Below the pieces are notes generated by a model, which worked only from the letters and a program-made list of their open reading frames with translations, did not search any database and had not been told where the DNA came from. A DNA stretch of 64,000 nucleotides from Amia ocellicauda (taxonomy: Eukaryota; Chordata; Actinopteri; Amiiformes; Amiidae). Shown here piece by piece: positions 1-10,697 of the stretch. Made by a program: the position numbers and the translations under genes. Within the stretch, counting starts at the first letter, position 1; each line of letters opens with the position of its first letter. The stretch spans positions 1-64,000 of the forward strand of contig NW_027102770.1 of assembly GCF_036373705.1 (NCBI RefSeq), read 5' to 3'.

Positions 1-275
1 AATTTACCAGGCCCACCCGATCATCCTGGGCCAGATCAGTGCCATCATGCTTAGTAATTTTACAAGTCAGGTAGATGATCGTGTTGTTCAGATCTAGATA
101 GTCTTCTCCGTTTCCAGTGATGTAGAATTCCAGTGGGGCATTGTCAGAGAGCGCTGTGAGGGGGGGCACCTACACATAGAAACTCTTCTCAATGCTGGTC
201 TGTGTGGGCACCAGCTGAAAAAGGTCCAGTTCAGATTTGGTGCACTCCTCAGAACTGCAGTGAACGAAAGCCATG
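1..275 (-). pseudogene. Start of Polinton capsid-family protein (fossil, runs off window)
   Basis: The minus strand from about 273 reads 'MAFVHCSSEECTKSELDLF', with 'APLEFYITGNGEDYLDLNN' further on. This is the opening of the protein family labelled F54H12.2-like in many animal genomes, regarded as a Polinton double jelly-roll capsid protein. The rest lies outside the window. Treated as a fossil. Confidence 0.6.
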
Positions 276-276
276 T

Positions 277-690
277 TTAAAATATATCCCCGCGATGTTG
301 TTGCCTGGAGCTCCTCTTCTTACCAGCCCCGTTTCTCTTATGATTGTGTTTCTTCTGTATAGTCCTTTTAACAGGGGCCGGCGGTCCTGTGAGCCCCAGT
401 GGTGTCGTTCTTTTCCTTTTAATGCCTCTCCTGACCTTTCGGAGCATGAATTCTACTGGCCACTGCACTTGTAACCTGCCCGACCACATCTTTAGCTATG
501 TTTCTGGCAGCCAATTTGACGTGTGGTTTGACAATTTCTAATCCGCGTCTCAGAAAAGGCATAGCTACCAGCTACCCCCGCACCGTACTGTACTGGCATC
601 CCGGCGAAACCGGGGAGGCCGTTACCCGCCTGATACTTGTAGTAGTTCCTATACATGTGCGGGTCTCCATAGTTTTTAACAATCACCATG
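277..690 (-). pseudogene. Polinton small basic virion-type protein (fossil)
   Basis: A frame begins at about 689 with 'MVIVKNYGDPHMYRNYYKY' and 'GLPGFAGMPVQYGAG', a glycine-rich motif seen in small Polinton proteins compared with adenovirus core or membrane-lytic proteins. Lys/Arg-rich coding continues towards 280. The assignment is by motif memory and is moderate. Confidence 0.45.
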
Positions 691-960
691 ATTTAAAAGT
701 GGTTGTATCTAACAGGTTGGAAATGCAACTTCACTATCACCTTGCCGTATGCGAATGTCACATGTCCGTTCTGGTCAGTCTTTATTTCAGTGCTGATGGT
801 GTCGAATTGATCCATGCTCAGGGGGACATAGTGGGGCTTATCATATAACAGCGTAACAAACTTGCCTTCTTCCCCTTTTTTAGGTACACAGCGCAGAAGC
901 GGGGCATACATGTCACCCACTAGTTGGTGTTCAATTATATCGGTATAAACATACATGTGG

Positions 961-1440
961 TTAAAACCCGCTGTAATATCCGCAGGCTGGGGCGATTCCC
1001 CCCCCCCCCCCCCCCTTCTCGGGAATGAACCCCAAGACATGTGCTAGCTGGCCCGTGGTAAAAAACAATAAAGTCGAATCCCTGAAAAGCCTCACGCTTC
1101 TAATATAGTTGTATTGAAAGTATACCTTGGGCAATGTGGGGACGGCCTTGACAGCATTATTCATGGCTGTTAACAATACATCAATGTTTTTATAGTAGCC
1201 TTGTGATATTTCATAATACCAGTTTGTATCGGTTGTCTCAGAATGCAATTCAAAGCTCTGTTTCCTGTCAAACGTATTGATGGTCATGGGGTAGTGCATC
1301 TCCACCATCCCTACCTCCCATTTACCTGGTAGATCGATGGATTTGGCTAGATGGTCAGTGAAGTTGGAGCTCTTGTTGTTAGGAAATAGTGTCTCCGAGG
1401 CATTACTGGTAAAAGTCAGGTAAAATCCATTTTCACTCAT
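961..1440 (-). pseudogene. Polinton conserved protein of unknown function (fossil)
   Basis: The frame starts 'MSENGFYLTFTSNASETLF', followed by 'NNKSSNFTDHLAKSIDLPG' and 'WEVGMVEMHYP'. This N-terminal pattern (aromatic-rich strand, then S-N-F and W-E-V-G-x-x-E-I) recurs in Polinton and adintovirus-like elements next to the integrase. I infer a virion-associated role from position only. The 3' part runs into a G/C homopolymer tract near 1000-1016. Treated as a fossil. Confidence 0.5.
1000..1016. repeat. Poly-C homopolymer tract
   Basis: A run of about 17 C residues on the plus strand within the Polinton fossil. Homopolymers of this kind are prone to both replication slippage and assembly error. 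Confidence 0.9.
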
Positions 1441-1443
1441 TTT

Positions 1444-1857
1444 TTATCCTCTCACAACCCCCGGGGCTATGTCTTTCACCTCTGAAGCTTTGATCCAACT
1501 ATTAAATTTAACTCCCCAACTCAGCCATTTGACTAAAACTTGTTTACCCCGGCCACGGCCTCTGGAGTCTAAAATTTTCTGTATTCGATAGACTCTGTCA
1601 CCATTTGGGTTTATCTTTTGTAACTCTTCGGTGTAGAACTGACCTTTTATGTCGTCACCAGCATAATCTTTTAGTTTGTAAATAGGCCTTAATCCAGGCA
1701 CACATTCTTTAACTATGAATATTTCATCTGTGAATGTTTGCTCATACCCCTTTTCAAATTTCCCTTTTATTCTCGACACCCTCACATGATCACCTTCTTT
1801 AAACTTAAATTTTGAAGGTTTGCTTTTTACAAATGACCCATACACAGTCCTCCACAC
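1444..1857 (-). pseudogene. Polinton integrase C-terminal and chromodomain region (fossil)
   Basis: The frame begins with 'VYGSFVKSKPSKFKFKEGD', a small beta-barrel region following the catalytic core, and ends with 'KQVLVKWLSWGVKFNSWIKA', which matches the Y/L-V-K-W-x-G-(x)-N-S-W pattern of a chromodomain. Chromodomains at the C-terminus of Polinton integrases are known and are thought to bias integration through histone marks. It belongs to the integrase core immediately upstream on the minus strand. Confidence 0.75.
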
Positions 1858-1902
1858 CCTCAGGGCATTGTCATGGGTGACATCTACTGGTCGTTCTATG
1901 TT

Positions 1903-2532
1903 CTATGGAATGTGTGATTGTAACTGTGAAACAGCTCTAAAGTACTTCCACATTTTCGATTTTATAGTCCTATTGAATCTCTCTACCACACTGGCTTTCA
2001 CTTTACTATTTGTCACAAAATGTACAATTTGGTATTGCTTGAGAAGACTTTGAAAACCATGGTTGAGGAATTCTTTCCCCTGATCTGTCTGCAGTTTCTT
2101 TGGAACGCGCCCTTGGGTGAATATTCTTTTAAAGGCGGCACACACTTGCTGACCCGTTTTGTTTTTTAATGGTACTGCCCAGGCGTATTTGGACAACACA
2201 TCTATACAGGTTAGAATGTATTTCATACCGTTGTTGAACTTTGAGAACTGACCCATTTCCACCAGGTCTGCCTGCCATTGCCAGTCAATGTCTTGTACCA
2301 GTGTCAAGTTCCTCTTAAACCTCACCCGCGCTGGTCTGTGCACTGTGTATGTATATTGATCCGATAACCATTGTGAAACATGTTCTCTTTTTATACGGTC
2401 ACCCTTTGCTCTGGCACTTCTCAGCAGTGTATCGAGTCCTCCAAAACGACCGGCTTCTTTAGGCGTATAATAGATCTCTTTTAATCTCTCTTCATGGTTC
2501 ATTTTCTCGTGATTAATGAATACACCCTTCAA
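1903..2532 (-). pseudogene. Polinton integrase, rve catalytic core (fossil)
   Basis: The translation has the retroviral-type integrase fold signature: 'WQADLVEM' for the first catalytic Asp, 'LQTDQGKEF' for the second, and 'VERFNRTIKSKMWKYF' for the Glu helix. An N-terminal stretch with 'YYTPKEAGRFGGLDTLLRSA' is typical of Polinton integrases. In the family this enzyme joins the linear element DNA to the chromosome. The adjacent reading frame at 1444-1857 is the C-terminal part of the same protein. Family assignment is secure from motifs; the copy is treated as a fossil. Confidence 0.85.
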
Positions 2533-2558
2533 CTTAGTAACTTATACCAAATAGTAAC

Positions 2559-2641
2559 ACCCAGGTGGCTGAGTGGTTAAGGCATTGGACTTAAGATCTA
2601 ATAGATGTATGTCTGTGTGGGTTGGAATTCCACTCTGGGTA
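2559..2641 (+). tRNA. tRNA-Leu(TAA)
   Basis: The cloverleaf can be folded by eye. The acceptor 5' strand ACCCAGG pairs with TCTGGGT (one G-T wobble) and is followed by discriminator A. The anticodon stem TTGGA/TCTAA closes a CTTAAGA loop, giving anticodon TAA (leucine), and a long variable arm is present as expected for Leu. The T-loop is TTGGAAT, so the near-invariant C56 is G and the B box is weakened. A T6 run follows within 10 bp. It sits about 25 bp from the Polinton integrase start. Possibly functional, possibly a young pseudogene. Confidence 0.75.
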
Positions 2642-2646
2642 AGTAC

Positions 2647-2652
2647 TTTTTT
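2647..2652 (+). terminator. Pol III T6 terminator of tRNA-Leu(TAA)
   Basis: Six consecutive T residues begin six bases after the tRNA discriminator base, the expected place for a RNA polymerase III terminator. Confidence 0.7.
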
Positions 2653-2911
2653 GATCAAAACTTTATTTTGTTCTCTTTTTCTAATTTAATTTATTTTATT
2701 TTATACCACCCCAAAAACAATCATAAAATATATAACCTAAAATCATCACATGCACATCACTAAACACAGTTTAAAATACTTTTTTATTAAAACTTTATGT
2801 TGTTGTTCTCTTCTTATTTTAATGTATTTTATTTTGGTAACAACTTATCGTACCAAACCTAATCATAAAACATAACCTAACACAAATAATAATAAGTTTA
2901 AACTCTTAAAC

Positions 2912-3020
<109 letters not shown>

Positions 3021-3029
3021 CATCAGGGT

Positions 3030-3355
3030 GAGATGGCGGCGAACACTTGTCAAGATGACCTGTGCCCTTTCCAAAATGCCTGTCATCCTAACAAGATGGA
3101 GGTCATCCAAACAAGATGGCTGCCATCCTAACAAGATCACGGTCATCCAAACAAGATGGCTGACAGGAGAGGGTCAAAGGGTAAAACCTGTATTCTTACA
3201 AGATGGCTGACTGGAGAGGATCAAAGGGTACAGGGTAAGGAGGAGCTTCCTGGCCCATTGGGCTTCTGGGTAAGGAGGGGCTTCATGGCCCGTGAGGCTT
3301 CTGGGTAAGGCGGGTTTCCCAGCCGATGGGGCTTCTGGGTAGGGGCGGGGCCACC
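3030..3355. repeat. Degenerate short tandem repeats ('caagatgg' and 'gcttctgggtaagg' units)
   Basis: The left part repeats 'acaagatggctg' and 'atcctaacaagatgg' variants every 20 to 30 bases. The right part repeats about 38 bases containing 'ggcttctgggtaagg' three times. No coding potential is convincing. Confidence 0.6.
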
Positions 3356-3419
3356 TGTCACTTTGACATAAAGTACCATCATTACTACTCTGATGTTAGT
3401 ACTTGAAATGTGTATTACC

Positions 3420-4262
3420 AAACATTGATAAGTCACACAGTGTGGCAACAATCTTGGATTATGCCTCGATTTCTCATAAACCCTTATACTGGCTGATGTG
3501 TGCTTTGGTATACAGTATCTTTGGACTGTGTTCTACACATATCCTAAAAGACAATTCCTACATGAAGAAACATAGCAGTAATGAACAAAATATTTTGACT
3601 TACTGTACATTTTGTTCAATTTTAAGCCTGCAATAAAACACTGTCACCACTGGTAGCAGCATATACCACAAACAGCACTGAGATTTTAAAAAATGAAGCG
3701 GCCATCTTGGGCATGTACATCGTAACAACAAAACACTATCAGTCACTTGCAACATTATTAGAGTGGAAACTATTATTTTAAACACACAGACACTTCTGTC
3801 TGCAAATACAAATAGTGTAAATTGAGATGTGTTTAAATTAGGGATTATTTCAGCTGTAGAGAAACCTTGAAGAGAAGCAAGAGAAAACAAATGTGAAACT
3901 AAAAAATTGGATTAAATGTGATTCACATGAAACATAAATACACATTATGTAAAATACATAAAATACATTAAAATCAACAGTGGTACAAGAGCGGTGATGT
4001 TGCTGAATCTGTAGTGGTGGATTATTGCTTTCAACTGAACATCATTTCAAACTGAGATTGGCTGGATCCATGCATCAGTTCCTGGTTAAATAGTTAACGA
4101 TGCAACACAGGGGGCGATTTTGTGCTCTTCTCTCTCAGTGAAATCGTAACTTATGGTGACATGTATACTGAACTGTGCAGAATCGCTGGCTCTATTCAAT
4201 ATAATTGAAAGGGCGAACATAAGACGTTTACTGTGCGAGCTACAATCGAATAAACGGACCTG
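3420..4262 (+). repeat. Unnamed dispersed repeat, copy 1 (matches 8483-9310)
   Basis: Long stretches are collinear with the second copy. Shared words include 'ggctgatgtgtgctttggta', 'aacactatcagtcacttgca' (as 'gaactatcagtcacttgca' in copy 2), 'cagacacttctg', 'gttgctgaatctgtagtgg' and 'cagaatcgctggctcta'. Divergence looks like 15 to 20 percent by eye. I see no open frame conserved between the copies and cannot assign a transposon class. Confidence 0.7.
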
Positions 4263-4648
4263 CTCATTGAGGCGCTTGATATTAGTAATTGGACATATTT
4301 CCCGCTTTATGAAAAACATTGCTTTTACAAGCTGGAATTGTACACTGTAAAAAATGTTACATGCAATCTACTTTAAAAAATTATGGTAACATTATTACAC
4401 ATATTTTTTAAGGTTTAGTTTTTTTGCGAAATCTACGCGAATAAATTAAGTAAAATTTCCTAAATTATTTAGTCTATGGCACACAATGAATTTAATTTAA
4501 TCTTTTTTATTGTATGTTTTCTCACAAATTAATCAAGTAAAATTTACTCATTTGTATTAATTAAAATGACTTAATTATAAAATGTACTGCCTTTTTCAGG
4601 TTAAGATAATAATGAATACAAAATGCAGTTTTTGTTGACAAACATGCT

Positions 4649-4654
4649 TTTATT
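4649..4654 (-). promoter_or_regulatory. Poly(A) signal AATAAA for the 4935-5231 exon
   Basis: The plus strand reads tttatt, giving AATAAA on the minus strand downstream of the exon's stop codon. Position is plausible for a terminal exon; use is unproven. Confidence 0.4.
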
Positions 4655-4934
4655 GTCTTTTTGGACTGTAACCATAAATAACAAATATATATAAAATGTA
4701 AGCAGCAGTTTTAAGACATGAAAAAAAAAAGTTTACATTTCCCATGTCATTGAGAAACATCATTTTGTTACACAAAAACATGTGCATACAAATAACAACT
4801 TGTAGCAAAATGTATAAAACCATTTATACTAGCTAAAAGATTGTATGAACAACAATCATGTAGAACAGTATCAAACGCTCAATCAGTGCAGTTTTTTTCC
4901 ACCAGAACTTGGTAATAATGCTTTGTCTCTCAAT

Positions 4935-5231
4935 CTAAGACATGAGTTTGTTTTTAAGTGTTAGTAATTTGGGGGAAAACTTGCACACATCCAGTTCTAA
5001 GAAGAGCTTCTGAAAGGCCTCAAATGTGTGCCTCAGTTCTTTCGAGTAGGTGAGGTTTAGTGCATACGTCAGTCCAAGAAAAACAGCACAGGCTCTAGAC
5101 AGATTTTCCAAGCCAGCCATGACTTGCACCCCCTCCAAGATGATGCTGACGTCCTCCTGATCATCCCTCTTGCAGATGGCAATTTTCATTATTTGCGGCA
5201 GGAGATCTTGCTGTACATCTGTATTGTCGCA
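4935..5231 (-). CDS. Terminal coding exon of a SAMD3-like fish gene
   Basis: On the minus strand a 3' splice site (TTTACAG) ends at 5232 and opens a 98-codon frame, beginning with the Cys codon TGC, that runs to a TAG. The protein has 'VSIILEGVQVMAGLENLSRA', 'FLGLTYALNLTYSKELRHTF' and 'FQKLFLELDVCKFSPKLLTL'. This resembles the C-terminal exon of fish proteins annotated as sterile alpha motif domain-containing 3-like, a family with many copies in fish genomes. A minus-strand AATAAA lies at 4649-4654, about 280 bp beyond the stop. I see no SAM-domain exon upstream within the window. The exon lies inside the interval with CACTA-like ends, so it may be a captured or duplicated fragment. The family name is from memory. 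Confidence 0.6.
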   Translation of the reverse strand, partial: CDNTDVQQDLLPQIMKIAICKRDDQEDVSIILEGVQVMAGLENLSRACAVFLGLTYALNLTYSKELRHTFEAFQKLFLELDVCKFSPKLLTLKNKLMS

Positions 5232-6242
5232 CTGTAAAACAACCATTAAATAAGTATTTTTATCTTGTCTGTCTCTCTATCATTATATATCTGTCCATAA
5301 TTATAAAGTTTATTTGTGTACGGTTGTAAACAAACATTTTGAAACATTTTTCTTATAACAACTTAAAATTCTAAATTTCTTTGTAAACACTAAAACAAAA
5401 AAATATGTTTCAGTGGACGGCACACACTGTCAAAATAACAAGCTCAAATATAGTTTCACCAATGACAGAGGGTGTATTCAGGGTAAAGAAAAAAAATACA
5501 TTTGGTGACACCAGTGTAGGGGGGAAAACTGCAAATTAACCATGTTTACATGAGGAATATAGTGCATTCAGAATGTAAAACAGCCCCCACATTAATTCTA
5601 ATTTTCAGTTTACTTATTCTGATTGTTGGGGTAAAGTTGTTTTCCCAATTATAAAGAATACCTTATCAATTATTTCTTCCTGTGTCTCGGAACTGCCCTG
5701 GGACATATGCAAAGAAAATTTCATTCAGGTTCGGGACTGCCCCGAACCACCTATGAAATATTGCTTGTAGATGTATAAAAGGCTGTGTGAAACTTTCAAT
5801 AAACGAAGATAAACAAACTGACATTGTGTCAGTGACTTTATTTCCCGGGCCTGTCTCCTGCTGAGAGTCTAAACTGTTACTGGAAGCGCTCACTGGGGTG
5901 CCTGATTCACTGGGATCCGAAGGGTTGCTTCAACTGAAGCTTTGCACCTTAACACTGATGTTGATCCCAATCTGTAAATGTAACTGGTCCTACTTGCACC
6001 GCTCCAAGCAAAATTCGAACCAGCTTCACCGGCATTGGAGGTGGGTGCACTAACAAGGACGCTAAAGATCATAGCCTCTAGCATCAGTCACTGGGGCACC
6101 TCTTGAGGCCAAGTGGAGTGAGGTTTACTCACACAGCTCTTACTAGCTGCTCTCTGTTACATATAAATGAAATTACACTCTGCCTTACATCACGCCTTTT
6201 GGGTTTGAGGACTGAAAGATATAACCTACATTTTTTTTTTTT

Positions 6243-6428
6243 GGTTACACTATTTCGATGGTCCACTTTAGACATTCTACTAACTGTAAGTAACTACTCT
6301 CATTAGAGTATTAGTAGACTGCAAGTAAACTGTTAGGTTAGGGTTAATAGATTACGTTAACACGTAGTTGCAAAGTTACTTATACTCAGTAGAATTTCTA
6401 AAGTGGACCACCTAAATAAAGTGTTACC
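6243..6428. mobile_element. Palindromic MITE with GGTAACACTTTA-type ends
   Basis: The left end 'ggttacactatttcgatgg' and the inverse of the right end 'ggtaacactttatttaggtgg' align through about 50 bases ending in 'taagtaac'. The element is 186 bp with no coding capacity. Class is uncertain. Confidence 0.65.
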
Positions 6429-6745
6429 TTTCTTAATATAGTGGCTGACAAAAGTCTTATTTGTGTTAAATATTTTCACAGTTGTTTTAGACAATTTAAT
6501 TGTAAAAAAGTATTGTTCAGGTTCATCCCCTTGGAATTATAAGGTTCTATCTGACATTTTTGACAAAATTGAGTTATTCACATATTCTTATTCTGTGACA
6601 ACTTATTTACATTATGTGACTTTTTTTTAAGTTGTGTACATTTTTGGACTTTTTATTTAGAAAACAAAAAGGTTCTGTCTACAAAGTTGAACTCAAACTT
6701 CGTACTATACGGTTCTATTTGCGAGCCAATCAGCACTTATCTAAT

Positions 6746-6803
<58 letters not shown>
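6746..6803. repeat. (TCTA)n microsatellite
   Basis: About 14 copies of TCTA, uninterrupted. The same tetranucleotide forms the core of the satellite monomer in the 22-51 kb array. Confidence 0.9.
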
Positions 6804-6804
<1 letters not shown>

Positions 6805-6929
6805 CTCTTTTGGCTATTCTTTCTCAAGCCAACATCAAACAAACCTTTCAATCCATACTGATCTCTAGAGAGAAAGACATTTTACCTGTCACACTTTTTG
6901 TGGAATATTGGATTTCGTTAATTTAAGAC

Positions 6930-8000
6930 ACCTGTTTCAACTCATCAGCTCGTCAGAATAGGCATCGACATGAGACAACTAAAATTGAACTAATTCTCTT
7001 AAGCCTTAAAATTGCAGAAATGTCCTTAAATAAAAGAGGAAAATGTATCTCTTGGTTCTATTAGTGAAATCTTCTCAATATTTTGTATCAAACACTAAAC
7101 CACAATTTCATTAATAAAATGTACACATTATTTTTAATAATTACGTAAAAACATTTAGTGAAAATTACAAGACCCATGATTAATTTTTTACAGTGTATAA
7201 AACATTGAATTTACAAGCCATAATTATATATAACGTGCACATCGGTAATCAATGTGACAACCAAATGAAACAGAAATTAAGCTACTAAATGAGGTTCGGA
7301 TGATTACTGCGAATTGAAAAGCTGCAGCAGTTCTATGCTATACAAGTACACAAATGAGACTTGTAGAATAAAGTGTTTACTCATTTATTATGATACCAGA
7401 GCTATTTATATTATTAAACTAATTTAATTAAAAATGATATATTGAAATCAAATCAGGGTAGTTGACTTTTTGAGATTAATACTGGCTTGTACTTCAACAT
7501 ATGTGACCACAAGAGGGGGAACTTCAACATGAAAACTCTTCCGATTTTGTCAAAATTTGCTTTCATCTGATTTATATTATTAGGGGTGTGAAACCATACA
7601 TTTATTGACTGGAATCACCTGGAAGCCTCAATAGTTGTCTGCAACGAATATATTTCATTAGTATTATTATGAAAATGTTTCTGCAGTTATTTTCAAAAGC
7701 TTATACAAACAATACACTTCATACAGTGATACACAGCTGTGTAGAGCATTGCCATATGTAATATGGAAGTCATTTGTCACTGGCTGGTTGCCAGATTGGT
7801 TTAAGTGACAGATTTTGGACAATTTTCAAACGTCTTCTTCTGTGAAACCGCAGGTACGATTGATGTGGAATTCTGTACACATGCCCTTGGCTAGATCCTC
7901 CATCAGATTTGTTAAAGGCAATACGATTGATGAAACGAGATGCTTAAAGCAATGCTTAAATTGCATAACGTGTCATAAATAGCAGGTTTGAAGTACATTA
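6930..8000. other. AT-rich interval with no recognised gene
   Basis: Both strands were scanned by eye. Apart from the right end of the CACTA-like interval at 7195 I see no RNA gene, long frame or known transposon motif. Confidence 0.5.
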
Positions 8001-8126
8001 GAATGTATTAGACTGTGTTAGTACTGTGTAGATGTGTATTTGGCCCCCTGCATTGCTGCTTGCAGATATATTTATTATTACGCTTCCAGGTCCAGGATGC
8101 CTGGAAGCCTATTGTTGTTGTAAGGA

Positions 8127-8130
<4 letters not shown>

Positions 8131-8199
<69 letters not shown>

Positions 8200-8203
8200 T
8201 TTT
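8131..8203. repeat. (ATT)n microsatellite running into (TATT)n
   Basis: About 18 ATT units are followed by about 4 TATT units. Confidence 0.9.
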
Positions 8204-8482
8204 TCTTTTCTTCCGCCAGAATATTTTCAAATGCCTATAACTTTTGAACTGCTTGGTGAAAACTCACCAAACTATGGTATGAGTGTAGGGGCTATGGTAT
8301 GGTCACTTAAATACAATATGGTGGCCTAACGTCACATGGTTTGGCAGCCATCTTGAATGTAGTCCAAAAAATTGGACCGTTTTCAAACAGTGTTTTATCA
8401 GGAATGGTAAAGAGTTGAGTTATGAAACTTTTTCTACATAGTGTGCTTATGTAAATACTTGATTTGGATATATCAAAAAAAT

Positions 8483-9310
8483 GATAAGTCACATGGTGTG
8501 CTCACAATTTTCAATTAAGCTGAAAACACTTGAGCCTCAGCTCCTCATAGACCATTTGACTGGCTGATGTGTGCTTTGGTATACAGCATCTGTGGACTGT
8601 TCTCTACAAATATTCTATAAGAAAAGTTCCTACGTGAAGAAATATGGGCGCAATGAACAAATGTTTTAGACAAAAAGTCAATTTTTTTACTGTAATGATG
8701 CACTGTCTCCACTTGTGGCAGCATATATCATATTTTTCACTGAGAAAACAAGATTCAGGCGCCATCTTTGGCATGCACATCGTAAAAACTAAGAACTATC
8801 AGTCACTTGCAACAGTACTACAATGGAAAGTATCTGTTTAAACACACAGACACTTCTGCAAGCAAATACAAATAGTATAAACTGAGATTTGTTATAGTGA
8901 GGGATCGTTTCAGAAAGAAAGCCGTTGAGAAAAGCTAGACAAACCGAAAGTGAAACTAAAACATAGAATTAAAAGTGATTCACAAAACACGAAAATACAA
9001 GTTATTAAAATAAATACAAGAATATGAACAATGGTACAACAGCAATGACGTTGCTGAATCTGTAGTGGTGGGTTATTGCTTTAATTTGAAAATCATTTCA
9101 ATCTGAGATCGAGTGCCACCGCGAGTGCATTACTACTGTTTAATGTTAACGATGCAACACGGGGGCACGATTTTGTCCTCTTCTATCTCAGTGAGATCGT
9201 ATATTATGGTGACATATTATATACTGAACAATGCAGAATCGCTGGCTCTACAAAGTAGAGTTGAAAGGGTAAACATAAGACGTGTACTGTGCGAGCTACA
9301 CCCGAAAATA
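8483..9310 (+). repeat. Unnamed dispersed repeat, copy 2 (matches 3420-4262)
   Basis: Direct-orientation copy of the repeat at 3420-4262, with shared words throughout and small indels. It ends at 'actgtgcgagctaca' in both copies, after which copy 2 runs into a CpG-rich segment and copy 1 does not. Confidence 0.7.
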
Positions 9311-9352
9311 CAGACCTACTCTGTCTTTGTACATTGTAACAGCAAAAGACTA

Positions 9353-9620
9353 AGGGCAGGATTAAATCAAAAATGTTTGCGAGCGCGAAAAGTCCCAGAA
9401 GAGTCACAGGAGGGGATCTCGCAGCTCAGCTCCTCGCTGAATTAAATCTGAAATGTGCGGAGCTGCGAGCGGGAGGAGCCGGATTTTCTGGCGGGGTTTC
9501 TGGGGTGGGCGGGCGCGTGAGAGAAATCGCGAGCCAATCACAGTGTCTGAAATCTGAGTGACAGCGAGGGCGCGAGAGCAGGACGTGCTGCGAGGAGAGC
9601 GATGCGTCGATAAAGCAGAG
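9353..9620. promoter_or_regulatory. CpG-rich promoter-like segment
   Basis: This segment is far richer in CpG than its AT-rich neighbours ('gcgagcgcgaaaag', 'gggcgggcgcgtgagag', 'gagggcgcgagagcagg'). It contains a GC-box-like ggggtgggcggg near 9503 and a CCAAT element near 9534. It begins with 'agggcaggattaaatc', similar to the terminal repeat of the nearby Harbinger-type arms, so it may be the promoter of a transposon. No downstream gene is identified. Confidence 0.35.
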
Positions 9621-9792
9621 AAATCAAAACTGTGACCCGCCCGCTAATAGCAAACTACACAACTGTACTCAGTTGCGGCTTCATTTTCAGTAAGATGACA
9701 CTTTCTTCTAACCATAAATGTAACCGCTGTGATGTACAGGTGTGTAGTTTGCTATTAGCGGGTGGGTCAAAGTTTTAATTTTATCCAGCCCC
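9621..9792. repeat. Harbinger-type palindromic arm, copy 1
   Basis: The left arm 'tgacccgcccgctaatagc' is mirrored at the right by 'gctattagcgggtgggtca', and the element ends in ccagcccc. Related copies lie at 10203-10368 and 12918-13097. Confidence 0.6.
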
Positions 9793-10202
9793 ACGATAGC
9801 GCCTGAAGGTACAGCTCCACGCTGTAAATTGAAAGCATGAGTCTACCCGCTGAAACACAATTACAAACCTGTACTGTGTAGCGGCTAAAAAAGAGTAGGA
9901 GAAAATAATACAATAATAAAAACAAAGCCGCTCTTGATGACAGCTGTGTATTTTAAATTTTGTATGTCTTCGCAGACAATCTTATCCAGGCGTTATCTAT
10001 AGCCGTGGATCAATGCTGGTATCTTCGGTTATATATGAATACCAGAAAAATGCAAGTCTCTTATTCAGGGACGCTTTAAATCAGCGTTTACTTGTCATGT
10101 GCACTTTGTATTGCTCTGTTTTGTAAGATTGCCAATAAACATATAAACACATATAATAATAATAAGAATAATAAGAATAAGAATAATGTGTAGCGCGGTG
10201 TA

Positions 10203-10368
10203 TTCAATAAAAACTGACCCACTGGCTAATACAAAACTACTAAATGAACATCATAGTGGTTACATTAATTATTAGAATAAATGATCAACTGAAGAATGAA
10301 GCCGCAACTGAGTCCAGTTCTGTAGTTTTGTATTAGCAGCGGTCAAAGATTTGATTCAATCTGGCCCC
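10203..10368. repeat. Harbinger-type palindromic arm, copy 2
   Basis: It carries the same arms, more diverged ('tgacccactggctaatac' and 'gtattagcagcggtca'), with the interior inverted relative to copies 1 and 3. Its right end is ctggcccc. Confidence 0.55.
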
Positions 10369-10697
10369 TAGTTTGCCGGTATAATGTCGGTTGATGTGTG
10401 ATTGTTCACTGGATGTGTCCCATTGTGATATGTGGTTGTGAAGCAAATATATATTTCATGGAGATATTGATATAAGTTGTTCGACTCCGATATGACTCAG
10501 AATCGCTCATTTCAGGTGTTTAATTTTCTACATTTTCTGGTGGAGGACCCCCAGACCCCCACCGTGAATCCCTCATTATGCCTCGCCCTCATTTTCCTGG
10601 CTACGCCACTGATCCATACATAGATACTCTTTATAGTACACATTGTAATATGACAGTGTAATATAATTGTGTATATGTCAGTTGTATATATGTCAAT

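Larger units (their letters stand above)
1..2532 (-). mobile_element. Fossil Polinton/Maverick, integrase-side end (partial)
   Basis: All coding traces lie on the minus strand and belong to one Polinton-type element that continues past the left edge of the window. In order from the right they are an rve-type integrase (about 1903-2532), its C-terminal region with a chromodomain-like tail (1444-1857), a conserved protein of unknown role (about 961-1440), a small basic virion-type protein (roughly 280-690), and the start of a protein resembling the Polinton capsid family often annotated as F54H12.2-like (about 1-275). Integrase next to a terminus followed by structural genes is a known Polinton arrangement. 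The element is incomplete here and carries several breaks, so it is a fossil. The terminal repeat was not recognised; the right limit is set by the integrase start. Confidence 0.8.
4343..7195. mobile_element. CACTA/EnSpm-like interval with 13-bp terminal inverted repeats
   Basis: The left end reads CACTGTAAAAAAT. The right end is its exact inverse, ATTTTTTACAGTG. Both are flanked by TA (4341-4342 and 7196-7197), compatible with a short target-site duplication. CACTG ends suggest the CACTA/EnSpm superfamily. No transposase is visible inside. The interval carries one minus-strand coding exon (4935-5231), a MITE (6243-6428) and a (TCTA)n tract. Two unrelated hAT- or CACTA-type MITE ends could mimic this pairing. 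Confidence 0.45.

Noticed and set aside
5680-5880. Possible solo LTR ('gtataaaaggctgtg' TATA-like, AATAAA at about 5800)
   Set aside because: A promoter-like and a poly(A)-like motif are spaced as in an LTR, but I found no clear TG...CA ends, target duplication or second copy.
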